Below, in pieces: positions 33,890 through 42,483 of a DNA stretch of 64,000 nt. Made by a program: the position numbers and the translations under genes. A model generated the notes under the pieces. The model saw nothing but the letters and a program-made list of their open reading frames with translations. It was not told where the DNA came from and did no database searches. Where the stretch lies: contig DATBDE010000054.1 in NCBI GenBank assembly GCA_036270095.1, positions 6,789 through 70,788 of the forward strand, in the 5' to 3' direction. Source of the DNA: DATBDE01 sp036270095. GTDB lineage: Bacteria > Actinomycetota > Thermoleophilia > Solirubrobacterales > Solirubrobacteraceae. The stretch's first letter is position 1; each line of letters begins with the position of its first letter.

Positions 33890-34281
33890 GCCGACCGCGC
33901 CTCGGCGCGGGCCTCGTCCTCGTCGAGGAAGTTGCCCACCCAGGCGATGCATTCGCCGCGGAAGCGGGCCAGCTGCCAGAACGGCAGCTCGAACTCGGTG
34001 CCCTGCGCGCACCCGCGGGCGCACACCGCGATCAGCGCCTGCTCGTCGCCCAGGTGCTCGGGCCGGCCCGCCTCGACCACCGCGTCGTCCCAGGTGCCGA
34101 ACCAGTCCTTGCGGAACTGCCACAGGCCGTCGTGGCCGTGGTACTCCTGCGGCCCGGGCCAGCCGTCGACGGGCCGGAAGACGATGTCCTCGGACCAGAT
34201 GTCGCCGCGCGCTTCGCTGTCGGCGGCGTTGAAGGCCGCGTAAGCGCGTTCGAGCAGGTGCTCACGCGCTTCCGGCGTCAC
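33886..34281 (-). CDS. SnoaL/NTF2-like protein
   Basis: This 131-residue small alpha+beta-barrel protein begins with TPEAREHLLERAYAAFNAAD, then DIVFRPVDGWPGPQEYHGHDGLWQF, ending in beta strands with FWQLARFRGECIAWVGNFLD. The fold is that of SnoaL-like cyclases and small isomerases, but many members have no known activity. GTG 34281 overlaps the lpd TGA as GTGA, so it is translated with the E3 gene. Confidence 0.75.
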   Translation of the reverse strand: MTPEAREHLLERAYAAFNAADSEARGDIWSEDIVFRPVDGWPGPQEYHGHDGLWQFRKDWFGTWDDAVVEAGRPEHLGDEQALIAVCARGCAQGTEFELPFWQLARFRGECIAWVGNFLDEDEARAEARSA

Positions 34282-35672
34282 CCGTGGATGAGCCAGCCGT
34301 CGGCGGCGCGGGCGGCTTCCATCACCGCCTCGGACAGGGTCGGGTGTCCGTGGATCGACCGGGCGATCTCGGGATAGCCGCCCTCGAGCGCCTTGACGTT
34401 GACGAGCTCCTGCACGAGGTCGGTGGCGCGGGCGCCGACGATGTGGCCGCCCAGCAACTCGCCGTACTGCTTGTCCCCCACCACCTTGATCATGCCGCTG
34501 CGGTCCCCGTAGACGGTGCCTGCGCCGACGGCGCCGTAGGAGACCTTGCCGATCGTGACGTCGTGGCCCTCGGCGCGGGCCTGCTCCTCGGTTAGGCCGA
34601 AGGAGCCCACGTTGGGCGTGCAGAAGGTGGCGCGCGGGATGTCGATGTACTCGATCGGGTGGGTCTCCATCCCGGACGCGTCCTCGACCGCGATGATCCC
34701 CTCGTCCGAGGCCTTGTGCGCGAGCGCCGGGCCGTGGACGAGGTCGCCGATCGCCCACACGCCCTCCTTGTTCGTGCGCATGGCGCCGTCGACCGCGACC
34801 TGGCCGTTGTCGTCGAGCTTGATGCCCGCGGTGTCGAGGCCGAGGCCCTCGATGTCGGACCCGCGGCCGGCGGCGATCACGAAGTAGTCGACCTCTGCCT
34901 CCACGCCGTCGCCGTGGGTGAAGGTGCAGGACGACTCGGTGACCTGGACGTTCTCGACGAAGGTGCCGGTGTGCACGTCGATGCCCTGCTTCTTGAACGA
35001 CCGTTCGGCCACCTTGGAGACGTCGACGTCCTCGGCGGGCAGGACGCGGTCGAGTCCCTCGAACAGCATCACCTCGACGCCCAGTCGCGCATATCCGGAG
35101 GCGATCTCGGTGCCCGAAGCGCCCGCGCCGATGACCGCGATGCGCTCGGGGAGCTCGGGGAGGAGCCACGCGCCGGCGGTGTCGATGACCCTCCCGCCGA
35201 ACTGCGTTCCCGGGAGCGGCTTGGCCACGCTGCCGGTGGCCAGGATCACCGCCTTGGACGCCTCGTACTCGGTGCCGTCGAAGTTCCCGCCGACCTTGAC
35301 GTTGCCGTCGTCGGTCACCGATCCGTGGCCGCCGATGACCTCGATGTTGTTCTTCTTGAACAGGCCGGATACGCCGCCGGTCAACGTCTTGACGACCTTG
35401 TCGCGGCGCTTGCCCACGGCCGCGAAGTCGACGGTGGGCGCGGCGCCGTTGATCGAGATGCCGAACTCCTCGGCGTCGCGCACTTCGGAGAACACGTCGG
35501 CCGAGCGCAGCACCGCCTTGGCGGGGATGCACGCGTAGTTCAGGCAGCGGCCGCCGACGACGTCGTCCTTCTCGACCACCGCGGTCGTCATGCCGAGCTG
35601 CGCAGCCCGGATCGCGGCGACGTAGCCGCCGGGTCCTGAGCCGATGACGATGCAGTCGTAGGCGTCGGCCAT
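34278..35672 (-). CDS. lpd: Dihydrolipoyl dehydrogenase (E3)
   Basis: This 464-residue FAD disulfide oxidoreductase re-oxidises dihydrolipoamide for both E2 proteins. It shows the N-terminal VIGSGPGGYVAAI FAD motif, the redox pair in GGRCLNYACIP, the NAD motif VIGAGASGTEIA, VWAIGDLVHGP, and the C-terminal HGHPTLSEA with the catalytic His. ATG 35672 begins MADAYDC, the usual start. It is the only E3 in the window and probably serves both complexes. Confidence 0.95.
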   Translation of the reverse strand: MADAYDCIVIGSGPGGYVAAIRAAQLGMTTAVVEKDDVVGGRCLNYACIPAKAVLRSADVFSEVRDAEEFGISINGAAPTVDFAAVGKRRDKVVKTLTGGVSGLFKKNNIEVIGGHGSVTDDGNVKVGGNFDGTEYEASKAVILATGSVAKPLPGTQFGGRVIDTAGAWLLPELPERIAVIGAGASGTEIASGYARLGVEVMLFEGLDRVLPAEDVDVSKVAERSFKKQGIDVHTGTFVENVQVTESSCTFTHGDGVEAEVDYFVIAAGRGSDIEGLGLDTAGIKLDDNGQVAVDGAMRTNKEGVWAIGDLVHGPALAHKASDEGIIAVEDASGMETHPIEYIDIPRATFCTPNVGSFGLTEEQARAEGHDVTIGKVSYGAVGAGTVYGDRSGMIKVVGDKQYGELLGGHIVGARATDLVQELVNVKALEGGYPEIARSIHGHPTLSEAVMEAARAADGWLIHG

Positions 35673-35682
35673 CGCCTTGAAT

Positions 35683-36279
35683 CTAGCGACGCTCGAGCGC
35701 GAGACGGACGCCGAGCCCGATGAGCACCGCACCGGTAAACCGTTCGACGCGGCGCAGCCACGGCCCCTCGACGAACGCGCGCTTGGCCCGGGTCACGCCG
35801 AACGCGAGCGCCGAGTACCAGATGAGGCCAAAGACGGCGAGCAGCGCCGCCATCGCCACCGCGTAGGGCAGCACCGGCTGCCCTGAGGGCACGAATTGCG
35901 GGAACAGCGCGACGTAGAAGACGGCGAGCTTCGGGTTGGTCAAGCTCGTCACGACGCCGTCGCGCAGCGCGTGCTTGTCGGCACGCGTCGGCCGCTCGAC
36001 GCGGCGCCCGCGCATCGATTGCACGCCGAGCACGATCAGCACGGCCGCGCCGACGAGCTTGACCACGACGAAGACCTCGGCCGAGGTGGCGACGAGCGCG
36101 GCCACGCCCACGGCGGCCAGCAGCGCCCAGGTCACGACGCCGACCTCGTTACCCAGCGTGCAGGCCAGCGCGTGGCGCTGCCCGCCGCGCGCCGCGTTGC
36201 GCACGATCATCGCGGTGGCTGCGCCGGGGGTGACGGTCAGCAGCGCGGCGACGGGCACGAAGGCGAGCAGGGTGGCCAT
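35683..36279 (-). CDS. LysE-family amino-acid/metabolite exporter
   Basis: This 198-residue inner-membrane transporter has five to six hydrophobic segments. The family signature is near the N-terminus (LLTVTPGAATAMIVRNAARGG), with SLTNPKLAVFYVALFPQF in the middle, typical of LysE/RhtB. It probably exports an amino acid or related solute; the substrate is unknown. It lies 10 bases before lpd and 4 bases after the thioesterase. Confidence 0.88.
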   Translation of the reverse strand: MATLLAFVPVAALLTVTPGAATAMIVRNAARGGQRHALACTLGNEVGVVTWALLAAVGVAALVATSAEVFVVVKLVGAAVLIVLGVQSMRGRRVERPTRADKHALRDGVVTSLTNPKLAVFYVALFPQFVPSGQPVLPYAVAMAALLAVFGLIWYSALAFGVTRAKRAFVEGPWLRRVERFTGAVLIGLGVRLALERR

Positions 36280-36283
36280 CGCC

Positions 36284-36727
36284 CTACGCCCACGCCCCTC
36301 CACCCGGCGGCGTCTTGGGCTGCATGGCCCGCTCGAGGCGCGCGCGCAGGTCGTCGGGCAGCGGCACGCTCTCGTTGCGCTCGTAGCTGTAGCCGACGAG
36401 CACGGCGTGGCCCTCGACCAGCAGCCGCTCGTCGGCCCGCGTCTCGAACTCGAGCTTGTACGACGAGCGCGCGAGGTCGGCCGGGCGCACGGCGGTGCGC
36501 AGGTCCTCGTCGTAGTACGCGGGCGCGCGGTAGTTCGCGTGCAGCTCCGCCACCACGACGCCGAAGGCGGACGGCGGGCGGCTGACGTCGTGGTCGGGGA
36601 CGATCGAGCGGTGGAAGGCGATGCGGGCCGACTCGAAGAAGCGCAGGAAGTCGACATTGTTGACGTGCCCCATCGGGTCGAGGTCGCCGAAGCGCACGCG
36701 GTCGGTGTGGATGTAGGACCAGCTCAT
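36284..36727 (-). CDS. Hot-dog-fold acyl-CoA thioesterase
   Basis: This 147-residue 4-hydroxybenzoyl-CoA-thioesterase-type protein has the catalytic Asp in RFGDLDPMGHVNNVDFLRFFE and the rest of the hot-dog fold with ELHANYRAPAYYDEDL and EGHAVLVGYSYER. It should hydrolyse acyl-CoA thioesters. It is translationally coupled to the membrane gene upstream (ATGA) and nearly contiguous with LysE. Confidence 0.85.
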   Translation of the reverse strand: MSWSYIHTDRVRFGDLDPMGHVNNVDFLRFFESARIAFHRSIVPDHDVSRPPSAFGVVVAELHANYRAPAYYDEDLRTAVRPADLARSSYKLEFETRADERLLVEGHAVLVGYSYERNESVPLPDDLRARLERAMQPKTPPGGGAWA

Positions 36728-37281
36728 GCGGGCGGGCGGCGCGTCGGGGGGTCGGGCATCTGGATGCGGGCCAGCGACTTGACGAGCTTCCAGAACAGGA
36801 ACCCCGACGGGACGATGATCGCGATCGGGACGATGAAGCCGAGCAGGTTCGAGGCTCGGACCAGGAACAGCGCCAGGTAGCAGATGAGGATCCCCAGCAG
36901 GGCCTGGAACCCGAGCACGGCCCAGTACTTGGCCTTCCACATGCCGATGCCGGCGACGAGCGTGATCGCCGACGGGATCAGGATCGAGACGAGGCCCGGG
37001 GTCTTGCCGTCGATGGTCAGGCCGGCGGCGAAGGCGATGAGGTTGCCGATGCCGAGCGCGAGCGCGATCACGGCGGCGACGGTCACGGCGGGCGGCCGCT
37101 GGCCCGGCCGCAGCGGCACCAGCTTGGCCCGCGCGTCGGCGTTGCGCTGCTCGGAGCGCGAGGCGCGCGGAGTGGGCTCCGGCTCGGTCGCGGTGGCGGT
37201 CGAGGACGCCGCCGGACGGGGCTTCGCCTTCGCCGCGCCGCTGGGCGCCGTCGAGCGCCGCTTGCGGCTACGCCGCCCCAA
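36724..37281 (-). CDS. Four-helix membrane protein with basic N-terminal tail
   Basis: This 185-residue protein has a basic, Ala/Pro-rich disordered N-terminus (about 1-68) and four membrane segments (about 73-95, 100-120, 124-146, 150-172). The TTG start (37281) is chosen because AGGAGG lies 6 bases upstream and no ATG or GTG precedes the membrane part; it lies within the end of thiE. No family is recognised. Its stop overlaps the thioesterase start. Confidence 0.72.
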   Translation of the reverse strand: MGRRSRKRRSTAPSGAAKAKPRPAASSTATATEPEPTPRASRSEQRNADARAKLVPLRPGQRPPAVTVAAVIALALGIGNLIAFAAGLTIDGKTPGLVSILIPSAITLVAGIGMWKAKYWAVLGFQALLGILICYLALFLVRASNLLGFIVPIAIIVPSGFLFWKLVKSLARIQMPDPPTRRPPA

Positions 37282-37906
37282 CGTCCGCCTCCTCGCGCAC
37301 GAGCGCGGCGCGCAGCGCCCGCGCGACCGCCTCGGGGTCGTCGGCCTCGGTGAGCGCGCGCACGACGACGACGCGGCGCGCGCCGTCGGCCACCACGGCG
37401 CGCACGGTGCCGGGATCGATGCCGCCGATGGCAAACCACGGGTCGGGCGCGTGCGCGGCGGCGTGGCGCACGAGCTCGAGCCCGACGGCCGGCCGTCCGG
37501 GCTTGGTCGGCGTGGCGTGCACGGGGCCCACCGCGATGTAGTCGGCGGCGCCGGCGGCGGCGATTTGCTCCGGCGAATGGGTCGAGCGGCCGACGATGCG
37601 CTCGGTGCCCACGACTGCACGCGCCTCCGCGACCGACCCGTCGTCCTGGCCCACATGCACGCCGTCGGCGTCGGCGGCGCGGGCCAGGTCGGGGCGGTCG
37701 TTGACGATGAACAGCGCCCCGGCCTCTGCCGCCGCGCGACGGAAGGTCGGGGCGGCGGCGAGGATCGCGTCGTCGCTCGCGTCCTTGTCGCGCAGCTGCA
37801 GCACGTCGACGCCACCCGCCAGCGCCGCACGCAGGAACGCCTCCGGCCGGCGGTCACAGACGAGGTAGAGACGGGCTCGGGCCAGGCGCTCGCGACGATC
37901 GCTCAC
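37268..37906 (-). CDS. thiE: Thiamine-phosphate synthase
   Basis: This 212-residue TIM-barrel enzyme joins the pyrimidine and thiazole units of thiamine phosphate. Motifs seen are LYLVCDRR at strand 1, VDVLQLRDKDAS, LFIVNDRPDLARAADADGVHVGQDD, GRSTHSPEQ, YIAVGPVHATPTKP and FAIGGIDPGTV. All are usual. GTG 37906 gives normal length. It is divergent from the riboswitch-controlled thiO operon and leads the 12-gene run to pdhC, so ThDP supply and ThDP-using dehydrogenases are linked. Confidence 0.94.
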   Translation of the reverse strand: MSDRRERLARARLYLVCDRRPEAFLRAALAGGVDVLQLRDKDASDDAILAAAPTFRRAAAEAGALFIVNDRPDLARAADADGVHVGQDDGSVAEARAVVGTERIVGRSTHSPEQIAAAGAADYIAVGPVHATPTKPGRPAVGLELVRHAAAHAPDPWFAIGGIDPGTVRAVVADGARRVVVVRALTEADDPEAVARALRAALVREEADVGAA

Positions 37907-37935
37907 GACCGCGAAGTCTAGGTAGCTAGCATGGG

Positions 37936-38022
37936 TCGCACGGGAGCCCACCGGGCTGAGAGGGCGGCACCGGCCGCCGACCGTTCGAACCTGATCCGGG
38001 TCATGCCGGCGCAGGGAGGTGC
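37936..38022 (+). promoter_or_regulatory. TPP riboswitch
   Basis: This region holds the two conserved TPP-aptamer cores: GGGAGCCC..GGGCTGAGAGGG (P2/P3 side) and GAACCTGATCCGGGTCATGCC followed by GGCGCAGGGA (P4/P5 side). The closing P1 can pair GCAC (37938-37941) with GTGC (38019-38022), which sits between the GGGAGG ribosome site (38014-38019) and the TTG start of thiO (38024). Ligand binding should therefore block translation directly. No terminator hairpin is seen between aptamer and start. Confidence 0.93.
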
Positions 38023-38023
38023 A

Positions 38024-39109
38024 TTGAGGGACTCCACCGCACAGAGCTTCGACGTCGCCGTAGCCGGCGGCGGGGTCATCGGCCTCGCCGTCGCTTGGCG
38101 CGCCGCCCAGGCGGGCGCGGACGTGGTCGTGCTGCACGCATCCCGTGACGGCGCCGCCTGGCCGGTATCCGCCGGCATGCTTGCGCCGGTGGCCGAGGCG
38201 CAGTTCGGCCACGACGAGCTGCTTGCGCTCGGCTTGGAGAGCGCGCGCCGCTGGCCGGACTTCGCCGACGAGGTCGCGGCCGCGTCCGGGCGCGACCCCG
38301 GCTACCTGCGCTGCGGCACGCTCGTCGTCGCGCGCGACCGCGACGAGGCCGAGGCGCTCGAGCGCGAGCTCGCCTATCGCGCCGAGCGCGACCTGCCCGT
38401 CGAGCCCTTGCTGCCCACCGAGGCCCGCCGTCGCGAGCCCGCCCTGGGCACGCGCGTGCGCCTGGCCCTCGACGTGCCCGGCGACCACGCGGTCGACCCG
38501 CGCGCGCTGCGCGACGCGCTGGCCGAGGCCTTCCGCCGCGCCGGCGGCGAGCTGCGCGAGGGCGCGCCGGTGGCGGACGTCGCCGAGCTGCGCGCGCTGG
38601 CCCCGCGCGCGGTGATCGCGGTCGGCGCGTGGGCGGGCGCCCTGGCCGGCGTGCCCGTGCGCCCAGTCAAGGGCCAGATCCTGCGCCTGCGCGACCCGTC
38701 CGGCCCGGGCCTCGTCGCCCGTGTGCTGCGCCTGGCCGAGTCCTACCTCGTGCCCCGCGGCGACGGCCGCTACGTGCTCGGCGCCACGGTGGAGGAGCGC
38801 GGCTTCGACACCGCGCTGACCGCCGGCGGCGTGTTCGAGCTCCTGCGCGACGCCTACGAGGTCGTGCCCGGCTTGGCCGAGCTCGAGCTCGAGGAGGCGT
38901 CGGTGGGCCTGCGCCCGGCGACGCCGGACAACGGCCCGCTCCTCGGGCCGGCCGACCGCGAAGACGTCGTGCTCGCGGCCGGTCACTACCGCAACGGCAT
39001 CCTCTTCACGCCCATCACGGCCGACGCCGTGGCAGCGATCCTCGCCGGCACGGAGCCGCCCGCCGTCGCCGCCCCGTTCGCCGCCCACCGGTTCGGAGTT
39101 CCCGCGTGA
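38024..39109 (+). CDS. thiO: Glycine oxidase
   Basis: This 361-residue FAD amine oxidase makes iminoglycine for thiazole formation. The dinucleotide motif is VAGGGVIGLAVAWRAAQAG, with GMLAPVAEAQFG next, PVKGQILRLRDP in the substrate part, and the C-terminal GLRPATPDNGPLLG and AAGHYRNGILFTPITAD. TTG 38024 is the only start that follows the riboswitch ribosome site and keeps the FAD motif at residue 13. It is the first gene under the TPP riboswitch. Confidence 0.92.
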   Translation: MRDSTAQSFDVAVAGGGVIGLAVAWRAAQAGADVVVLHASRDGAAWPVSAGMLAPVAEAQFGHDELLALGLESARRWPDFADEVAAASGRDPGYLRCGTLVVARDRDEAEALERELAYRAERDLPVEPLLPTEARRREPALGTRVRLALDVPGDHAVDPRALRDALAEAFRRAGGELREGAPVADVAELRALAPRAVIAVGAWAGALAGVPVRPVKGQILRLRDPSGPGLVARVLRLAESYLVPRGDGRYVLGATVEERGFDTALTAGGVFELLRDAYEVVPGLAELELEEASVGLRPATPDNGPLLGPADREDVVLAAGHYRNGILFTPITADAVAAILAGTEPPAVAAPFAAHRFGVPA

Positions 39110-39312
39110 TCACCATCAACGGCAAGCCCCGCGACATCGTCCCCGGCACCACCGTGGCCGCCCTGCTGGACGCGCTCGACGAGGTGCCCTCCGGCCGCCG
39201 TGGCATCGCCGTGGCCATCGACGCCGAGGTCGTGCCGCGGGCCGAGTGGGCGTCCACCGAGGTCGGCGACGGCGCGGCGGTCGAGATCCTCGTCGCCATC
39301 CAGGGAGGCTGA
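39106..39312 (+). CDS. thiS: Thiamine sulfur-carrier protein
   Basis: This 68-residue ubiquitin-like protein begins MITINGKPRDIVPGTTVAALL and ends in IQGG; the C-terminal Gly-Gly becomes the thiocarboxylate sulfur donor for ThiG. GTG 39106 overlaps the thiO TGA as GTGA. Length and ending are standard for the family. Confidence 0.93.
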   Translation: MITINGKPRDIVPGTTVAALLDALDEVPSGRRGIAVAIDAEVVPRAEWASTEVGDGAAVEILVAIQGG

Positions 39313-39314
39313 CC

Positions 39315-40085
39315 GTGCAGATCGACGACGTCACCTTCGTGTCGCGCCTGATCCTCGGCACCGGCGGCTTCACCAGCCTCGACGTGCTCGCGACGGCCAT
39401 CCAGGCCACCGGCACCGAGCTCGTCACGGTCGCCCTGCGCCGCGTCTCGCCCGACGCGCGTGGCTCGATCATGGACGTGCTCGAACGGGAGGGCGTGCGC
39501 CTGCTGCCCAACACCGCCGGGTGCTTCACCGCCCGCGACGCGGTCACCACGGCCAAGCTCGCGCGGGACGCGTTCGAGACCGACTGGGTCAAGCTCGAGG
39601 TCATCGGCGACGACCGCACCCTGCTGCCCGACGGGCCGCAGCTCGTCGAGGCGGCGGAGGAGCTCGTGGCCGACGGCTTCGTCGTCCTGCCCTACACCAA
39701 CGACGACCCCGTGCTCGCCCGTCGGTTGGAGGAGGTCGGGTGCGCGGCGATCATGCCGCTGGGCTCGCCCATCGGCTCGGGGATGGGCATCCGCAACCCG
39801 TACAACCTCACGCTCATCCGCGAGCAGACCGAGCTGCCGGTGATCCTCGACGCCGGCGTCGGCACGGCCTCGGACGCGGCGCTGGCCATGGAGCTGGGCT
39901 GCGACGCGATCCTGTGCGCGTCGGCGATCTCGCGCGCCGCGGATCCCGCCGCGATGGCCTCCGCCATGCGCAAGGCGGTCGAGGCCGGCAGCGAGGCGCG
40001 CGCGGCCGGCCGCATCCCGCGGCGGCTCTACGCCGAGGCCTCGACGACGTTCGAGGGTCTGCCCGGCTACGCGCACACCGACTGA
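39315..40085 (+). CDS. thiG: Thiazole synthase
   Basis: This 256-residue TIM-barrel enzyme builds the thiazole phosphate from 1-deoxyxylulose-5-phosphate, iminoglycine and ThiS sulfur. Motifs seen are SRLILGTGGFTSL, TVALRRVSPD, LLPNTAGCFTARDAV, the Schiff-base Lys in DWVKLEVIGDD, LPLGSPIGSGMGIRNP-like MPLGSPIGSG, and VILDAGVGTASDAALAMELGC. GTG 39315 has a GGGAGG site upstream. It is third in the thiO operon. Confidence 0.95.
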   Translation: MQIDDVTFVSRLILGTGGFTSLDVLATAIQATGTELVTVALRRVSPDARGSIMDVLEREGVRLLPNTAGCFTARDAVTTAKLARDAFETDWVKLEVIGDDRTLLPDGPQLVEAAEELVADGFVVLPYTNDDPVLARRLEEVGCAAIMPLGSPIGSGMGIRNPYNLTLIREQTELPVILDAGVGTASDAALAMELGCDAILCASAISRAADPAAMASAMRKAVEAGSEARAAGRIPRRLYAEASTTFEGLPGYAHTD

Positions 40086-40088
40086 ACG

Positions 40089-40565
40089 GTGAGCACGGAC
40101 GAGCTGTTCGATCGCTGGCAGGCCGCGTGGTCGGGCCGCGACGTGCGGCTGTTCGAGCCGCTGTGCACGGCTTCGTTCCACTACGAGGACCCGCTCACGA
40201 ACGGGCCCCTGCGCGGCCTGCGCGCGCTCGCCGACCACGCCCAGCGCCTGTGGGACGCGTTCCCCGACGTGCGCCTCGAACGTTCCGGCGAGCGCATGTC
40301 GAGCCCCAGTTTCGCCGCCGCGCCGGTGCGCGTGCACGGCACCCACCAGCGGGCGCTCGACGCGCTGCCCGCCACTGGCAAAAAGCTCGACTTCCAGGTC
40401 GTGTTCGTGTGCGAGCTCGAGGACGAGCTGCTGCGCCGCGTGCGCGCCTTCTTCGACGTCTACGACGTGGGCGTGCAGCTCGGCGTGCTGCCGGTCCGCG
40501 GCTCGCTCTCGGCCAAGGCGCTGCTGGCGCTGCGCGGCTACGGCATCGGCCGCTCGGCCGGCTAG
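40089..40565 (+). CDS. SnoaL-like (NTF2-fold) protein
   Basis: This 158-residue protein has the SnoaL/polyketide-cyclase-like pattern: helix DELFDRWQAAWSGRDVRLFE, ASFHYEDPLTNGPLRGLRALADHAQRLWDAFPDVRL, then beta strands with KKLDFQVVFVCELEDELL. It starts 3 bases after thiG and is probably co-transcribed under the riboswitch. A thiamine role is not known for this fold, so a salvage or unrelated function is open. Its TAG shares CTAG with the convergent VOC gene. Confidence 0.75.
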   Translation: MSTDELFDRWQAAWSGRDVRLFEPLCTASFHYEDPLTNGPLRGLRALADHAQRLWDAFPDVRLERSGERMSSPSFAAAPVRVHGTHQRALDALPATGKKLDFQVVFVCELEDELLRRVRAFFDVYDVGVQLGVLPVRGSLSAKALLALRGYGIGRSAG

Positions 40566-41017
40566 GCGAACGCCTCCTGCATCGCCTGCTCGAGCTCCGC
40601 GCTCGTCATGTCGCGGAGGTGGGTGGCGATGGCCCACTTGTGCCCGAAGGGGTCGCGCACGGTGGCCACGCGGTCGCCGAAGAACGCGTCGCTCGGCTCG
40701 CCCACCGAGGTCGCGCCCGCCGCCACCGCCTGCGCGTAGAGCGCGTCGGCGTCCTCGCAGTAGATGGTCAGCGAGACCGACACCGGCACGTCCGGGTCGG
40801 GCGCGCGGCTGTCGAACTGGGGCAGCGCGTCGTTGAGGGTGATGACGGAGTCGCCGATGCGCAGCTCGGCGTACATGACCTTGTCGCCGGCGTCGAGCCG
40901 GCGCAGGACCTCGGCCCCGAAGGCGCGCTCGTAGAAGGCGATGGCCGCCGGACCGCCGTCGACGGCGAGGTTGGGGGTCACGGCGTGGAATCCAGTGGGG
41001 ATGGCGTTGGTCGGCAT
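40562..41017 (-). CDS. PhnB-like VOC-superfamily protein
   Basis: This 151-residue vicinal-oxygen-chelate protein of the PhnB-like type shows HAVTPNLAVDGGPAAIAFYERAFGAEV, AELRIGDSVITLNDALPQF, and FFGDRVATVRDPFGHKWAIATH, which carries the usual final Glu/His-like pattern. Ligand or substrate is unknown. It is divergent from an AraC-family regulator 52 bases away, which may control it. Confidence 0.85.
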   Translation of the reverse strand: MPTNAIPTGFHAVTPNLAVDGGPAAIAFYERAFGAEVLRRLDAGDKVMYAELRIGDSVITLNDALPQFDSRAPDPDVPVSVSLTIYCEDADALYAQAVAAGATSVGEPSDAFFGDRVATVRDPFGHKWAIATHLRDMTSAELEQAMQEAFA

Positions 41018-41069
41018 GCCCGCACCGTAGCCTCGGGTCCGACGACGATCTTGGAAGAATGCGACAGGG

Positions 41070-41846
41070 ATGGCCGATCACCGCGGCATCCTCAACCCCG
41101 ACGAGGGCTTCGAGCACTTCCGCCTCGACCGGCAGCCGCCCGCGCCCGACCTGGCTCCGTTCGTGGAGCAGCACTGGGTGGTGGCGTGGGACCTGCGCGG
41201 GCGCGAGCCCTACACGTCCGAGGTCCTGCCCTACCCGAGCTTCCACCTCGTGGTCGAGGACGCCGGCACGTTCCTGTACGGCGTCGGCGCCGACCGCTTC
41301 TCGCGCCGGCTCGAGGGCCACGGCCGCGCGGTGGGGGTCAAGTTCGTGCCCGGCGGCGCCCACCCTTTCCTGGGTGGCGCGCCGGCGTGGGAGCTGACCG
41401 ACCGCTCGGTCCCCGCGCGCGAGGCGTTCGGCGCCGACGTGCCCGTGCGTGCCGACGCGGCCGAGCAGATCGCGGCCACCGAGGCCTTCCTGCGCGAGCG
41501 CCTGCCTCCGCCTGACCCCGAGGTCGCGTTCATCGGCGCGGTGGTGGCGACCATGGCGGCGCAGCCGGCGCTCAGCGTGGCCGCGGTGGCCGAGCGCCAC
41601 GGCGTGTCGGCGCGCACCCTGCAGCGGCTGTTCCGGCGCTGCGTCGGCGTCAGCCCCAAATGGGTGCTGCAGCGTAACCGAGTGCAGGAGGCCGCCGAGC
41701 GCGTCGATGCGGACGGCGCGGCCGCTGTCGCGGCAACCGCGCAGGAGCTCGGCTACTTCGACCAGGCGCACTACATCAACGACTTCCGCGCCGCCGTCGG
41801 GCGGTCGCCGGGCCGCTACGCGAACGACGCCACCAGCGGCGGGTGA
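41070..41846 (+). CDS. AraC-family transcriptional regulator
   Basis: This 258-residue regulator has an N-terminal ligand-type domain (LAPFVEQHWVVAWDLRG, VGVKFVPGGAHPFLG) and a C-terminal pair of helix-turn-helix units (about 175-258), with VAAVAERHGVSARTLQRLFRRCVGVSPKW and AQELGYFDQAHYINDFRAAVGRSPGRY. The latter is the AraC signature. Its 3' end overlaps the convergent nuclease-like gene by 31 bases. The effector is unknown. Confidence 0.9.
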   Translation: MADHRGILNPDEGFEHFRLDRQPPAPDLAPFVEQHWVVAWDLRGREPYTSEVLPYPSFHLVVEDAGTFLYGVGADRFSRRLEGHGRAVGVKFVPGGAHPFLGGAPAWELTDRSVPAREAFGADVPVRADAAEQIAATEAFLRERLPPPDPEVAFIGAVVATMAAQPALSVAAVAERHGVSARTLQRLFRRCVGVSPKWVLQRNRVQEAAERVDADGAAAVAATAQELGYFDQAHYINDFRAAVGRSPGRYANDATSGG

Positions 41847-42469
41847 TCGGAGAGCGCGCCGCGCTCGAGCACCTCGGCCTCGCCGGTGGGGAGCAGGCCG
41901 CGGGCGAAGAGGTGGTCGACGTCGCGCCCGCCCGCGTGCACGAGGCCGGGCAGCTCCGGGTTGCGCAGGTTGAGGTCGCCCCCGAACACGAGCCGCTCCG
42001 TGTTCGCCCAGGCCGCCAGGGCACGGTCGACGTCGGCCCGTGCGCACCGCGGGTCGTGCGCGGTGGCGTGCAGGTTGACTACCCACGCGTCGGGCGCGAG
42101 CCGCACGCCGTGGGCCACGCGCCGCTCGGGCCTGCGCGTGAGCACCAGCGACCGGTGCTCGGCGATGGCCGCGCCGCGCACGAGGATTGCGTTGGCGCCG
42201 CCGCCGTTGGACTTGATGAGGTCGGGCCAGCGCTCGGCCGCGAAGCGCCGCAGCGGCAGCAGCCCGTTGCGCGACGTGAGCACGGAGCGCGCGCTTGCGC
42301 GGGTCGCCCGCGCCAGCGGCTCGGGCCACCACGGCGGCACCTCCTGCAGCAGCGCGACGTCCCAGGCCCATCCGGCCAGCGCGGCGGCGAACGCGTCCAG
42401 CAGCGATCGGCCGCCGCCGGGGACCGCGCGGCCGTGGAAGAGGTTCCAGCTCAGGACGCGCACGGCCAC
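41816..42469 (-). CDS. Endonuclease/exonuclease/phosphatase-family protein
   Basis: This 217-residue EEP-fold metal-dependent hydrolase has RVLSWNLFHGR, VALLQEVPP (metal Glu), a NLHATAHDP strand with the catalytic His region, FGGDLNLR (Asp/Asn) and ALSDHPPLVASF (catalytic Asp-His). All main motifs are present, so it is probably active on a nucleic acid or phosphoester. No signal peptide. Only 14 bases separate its ATG from the divergent argF start. Confidence 0.85.
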   Translation of the reverse strand: MAVRVLSWNLFHGRAVPGGGRSLLDAFAAALAGWAWDVALLQEVPPWWPEPLARATRASARSVLTSRNGLLPLRRFAAERWPDLIKSNGGGANAILVRGAAIAEHRSLVLTRRPERRVAHGVRLAPDAWVVNLHATAHDPRCARADVDRALAAWANTERLVFGGDLNLRNPELPGLVHAGGRDVDHLFARGLLPTGEAEVLERGALSDHPPLVASFA

Positions 42470-42483
42470 GTACTCTTTCGTGC

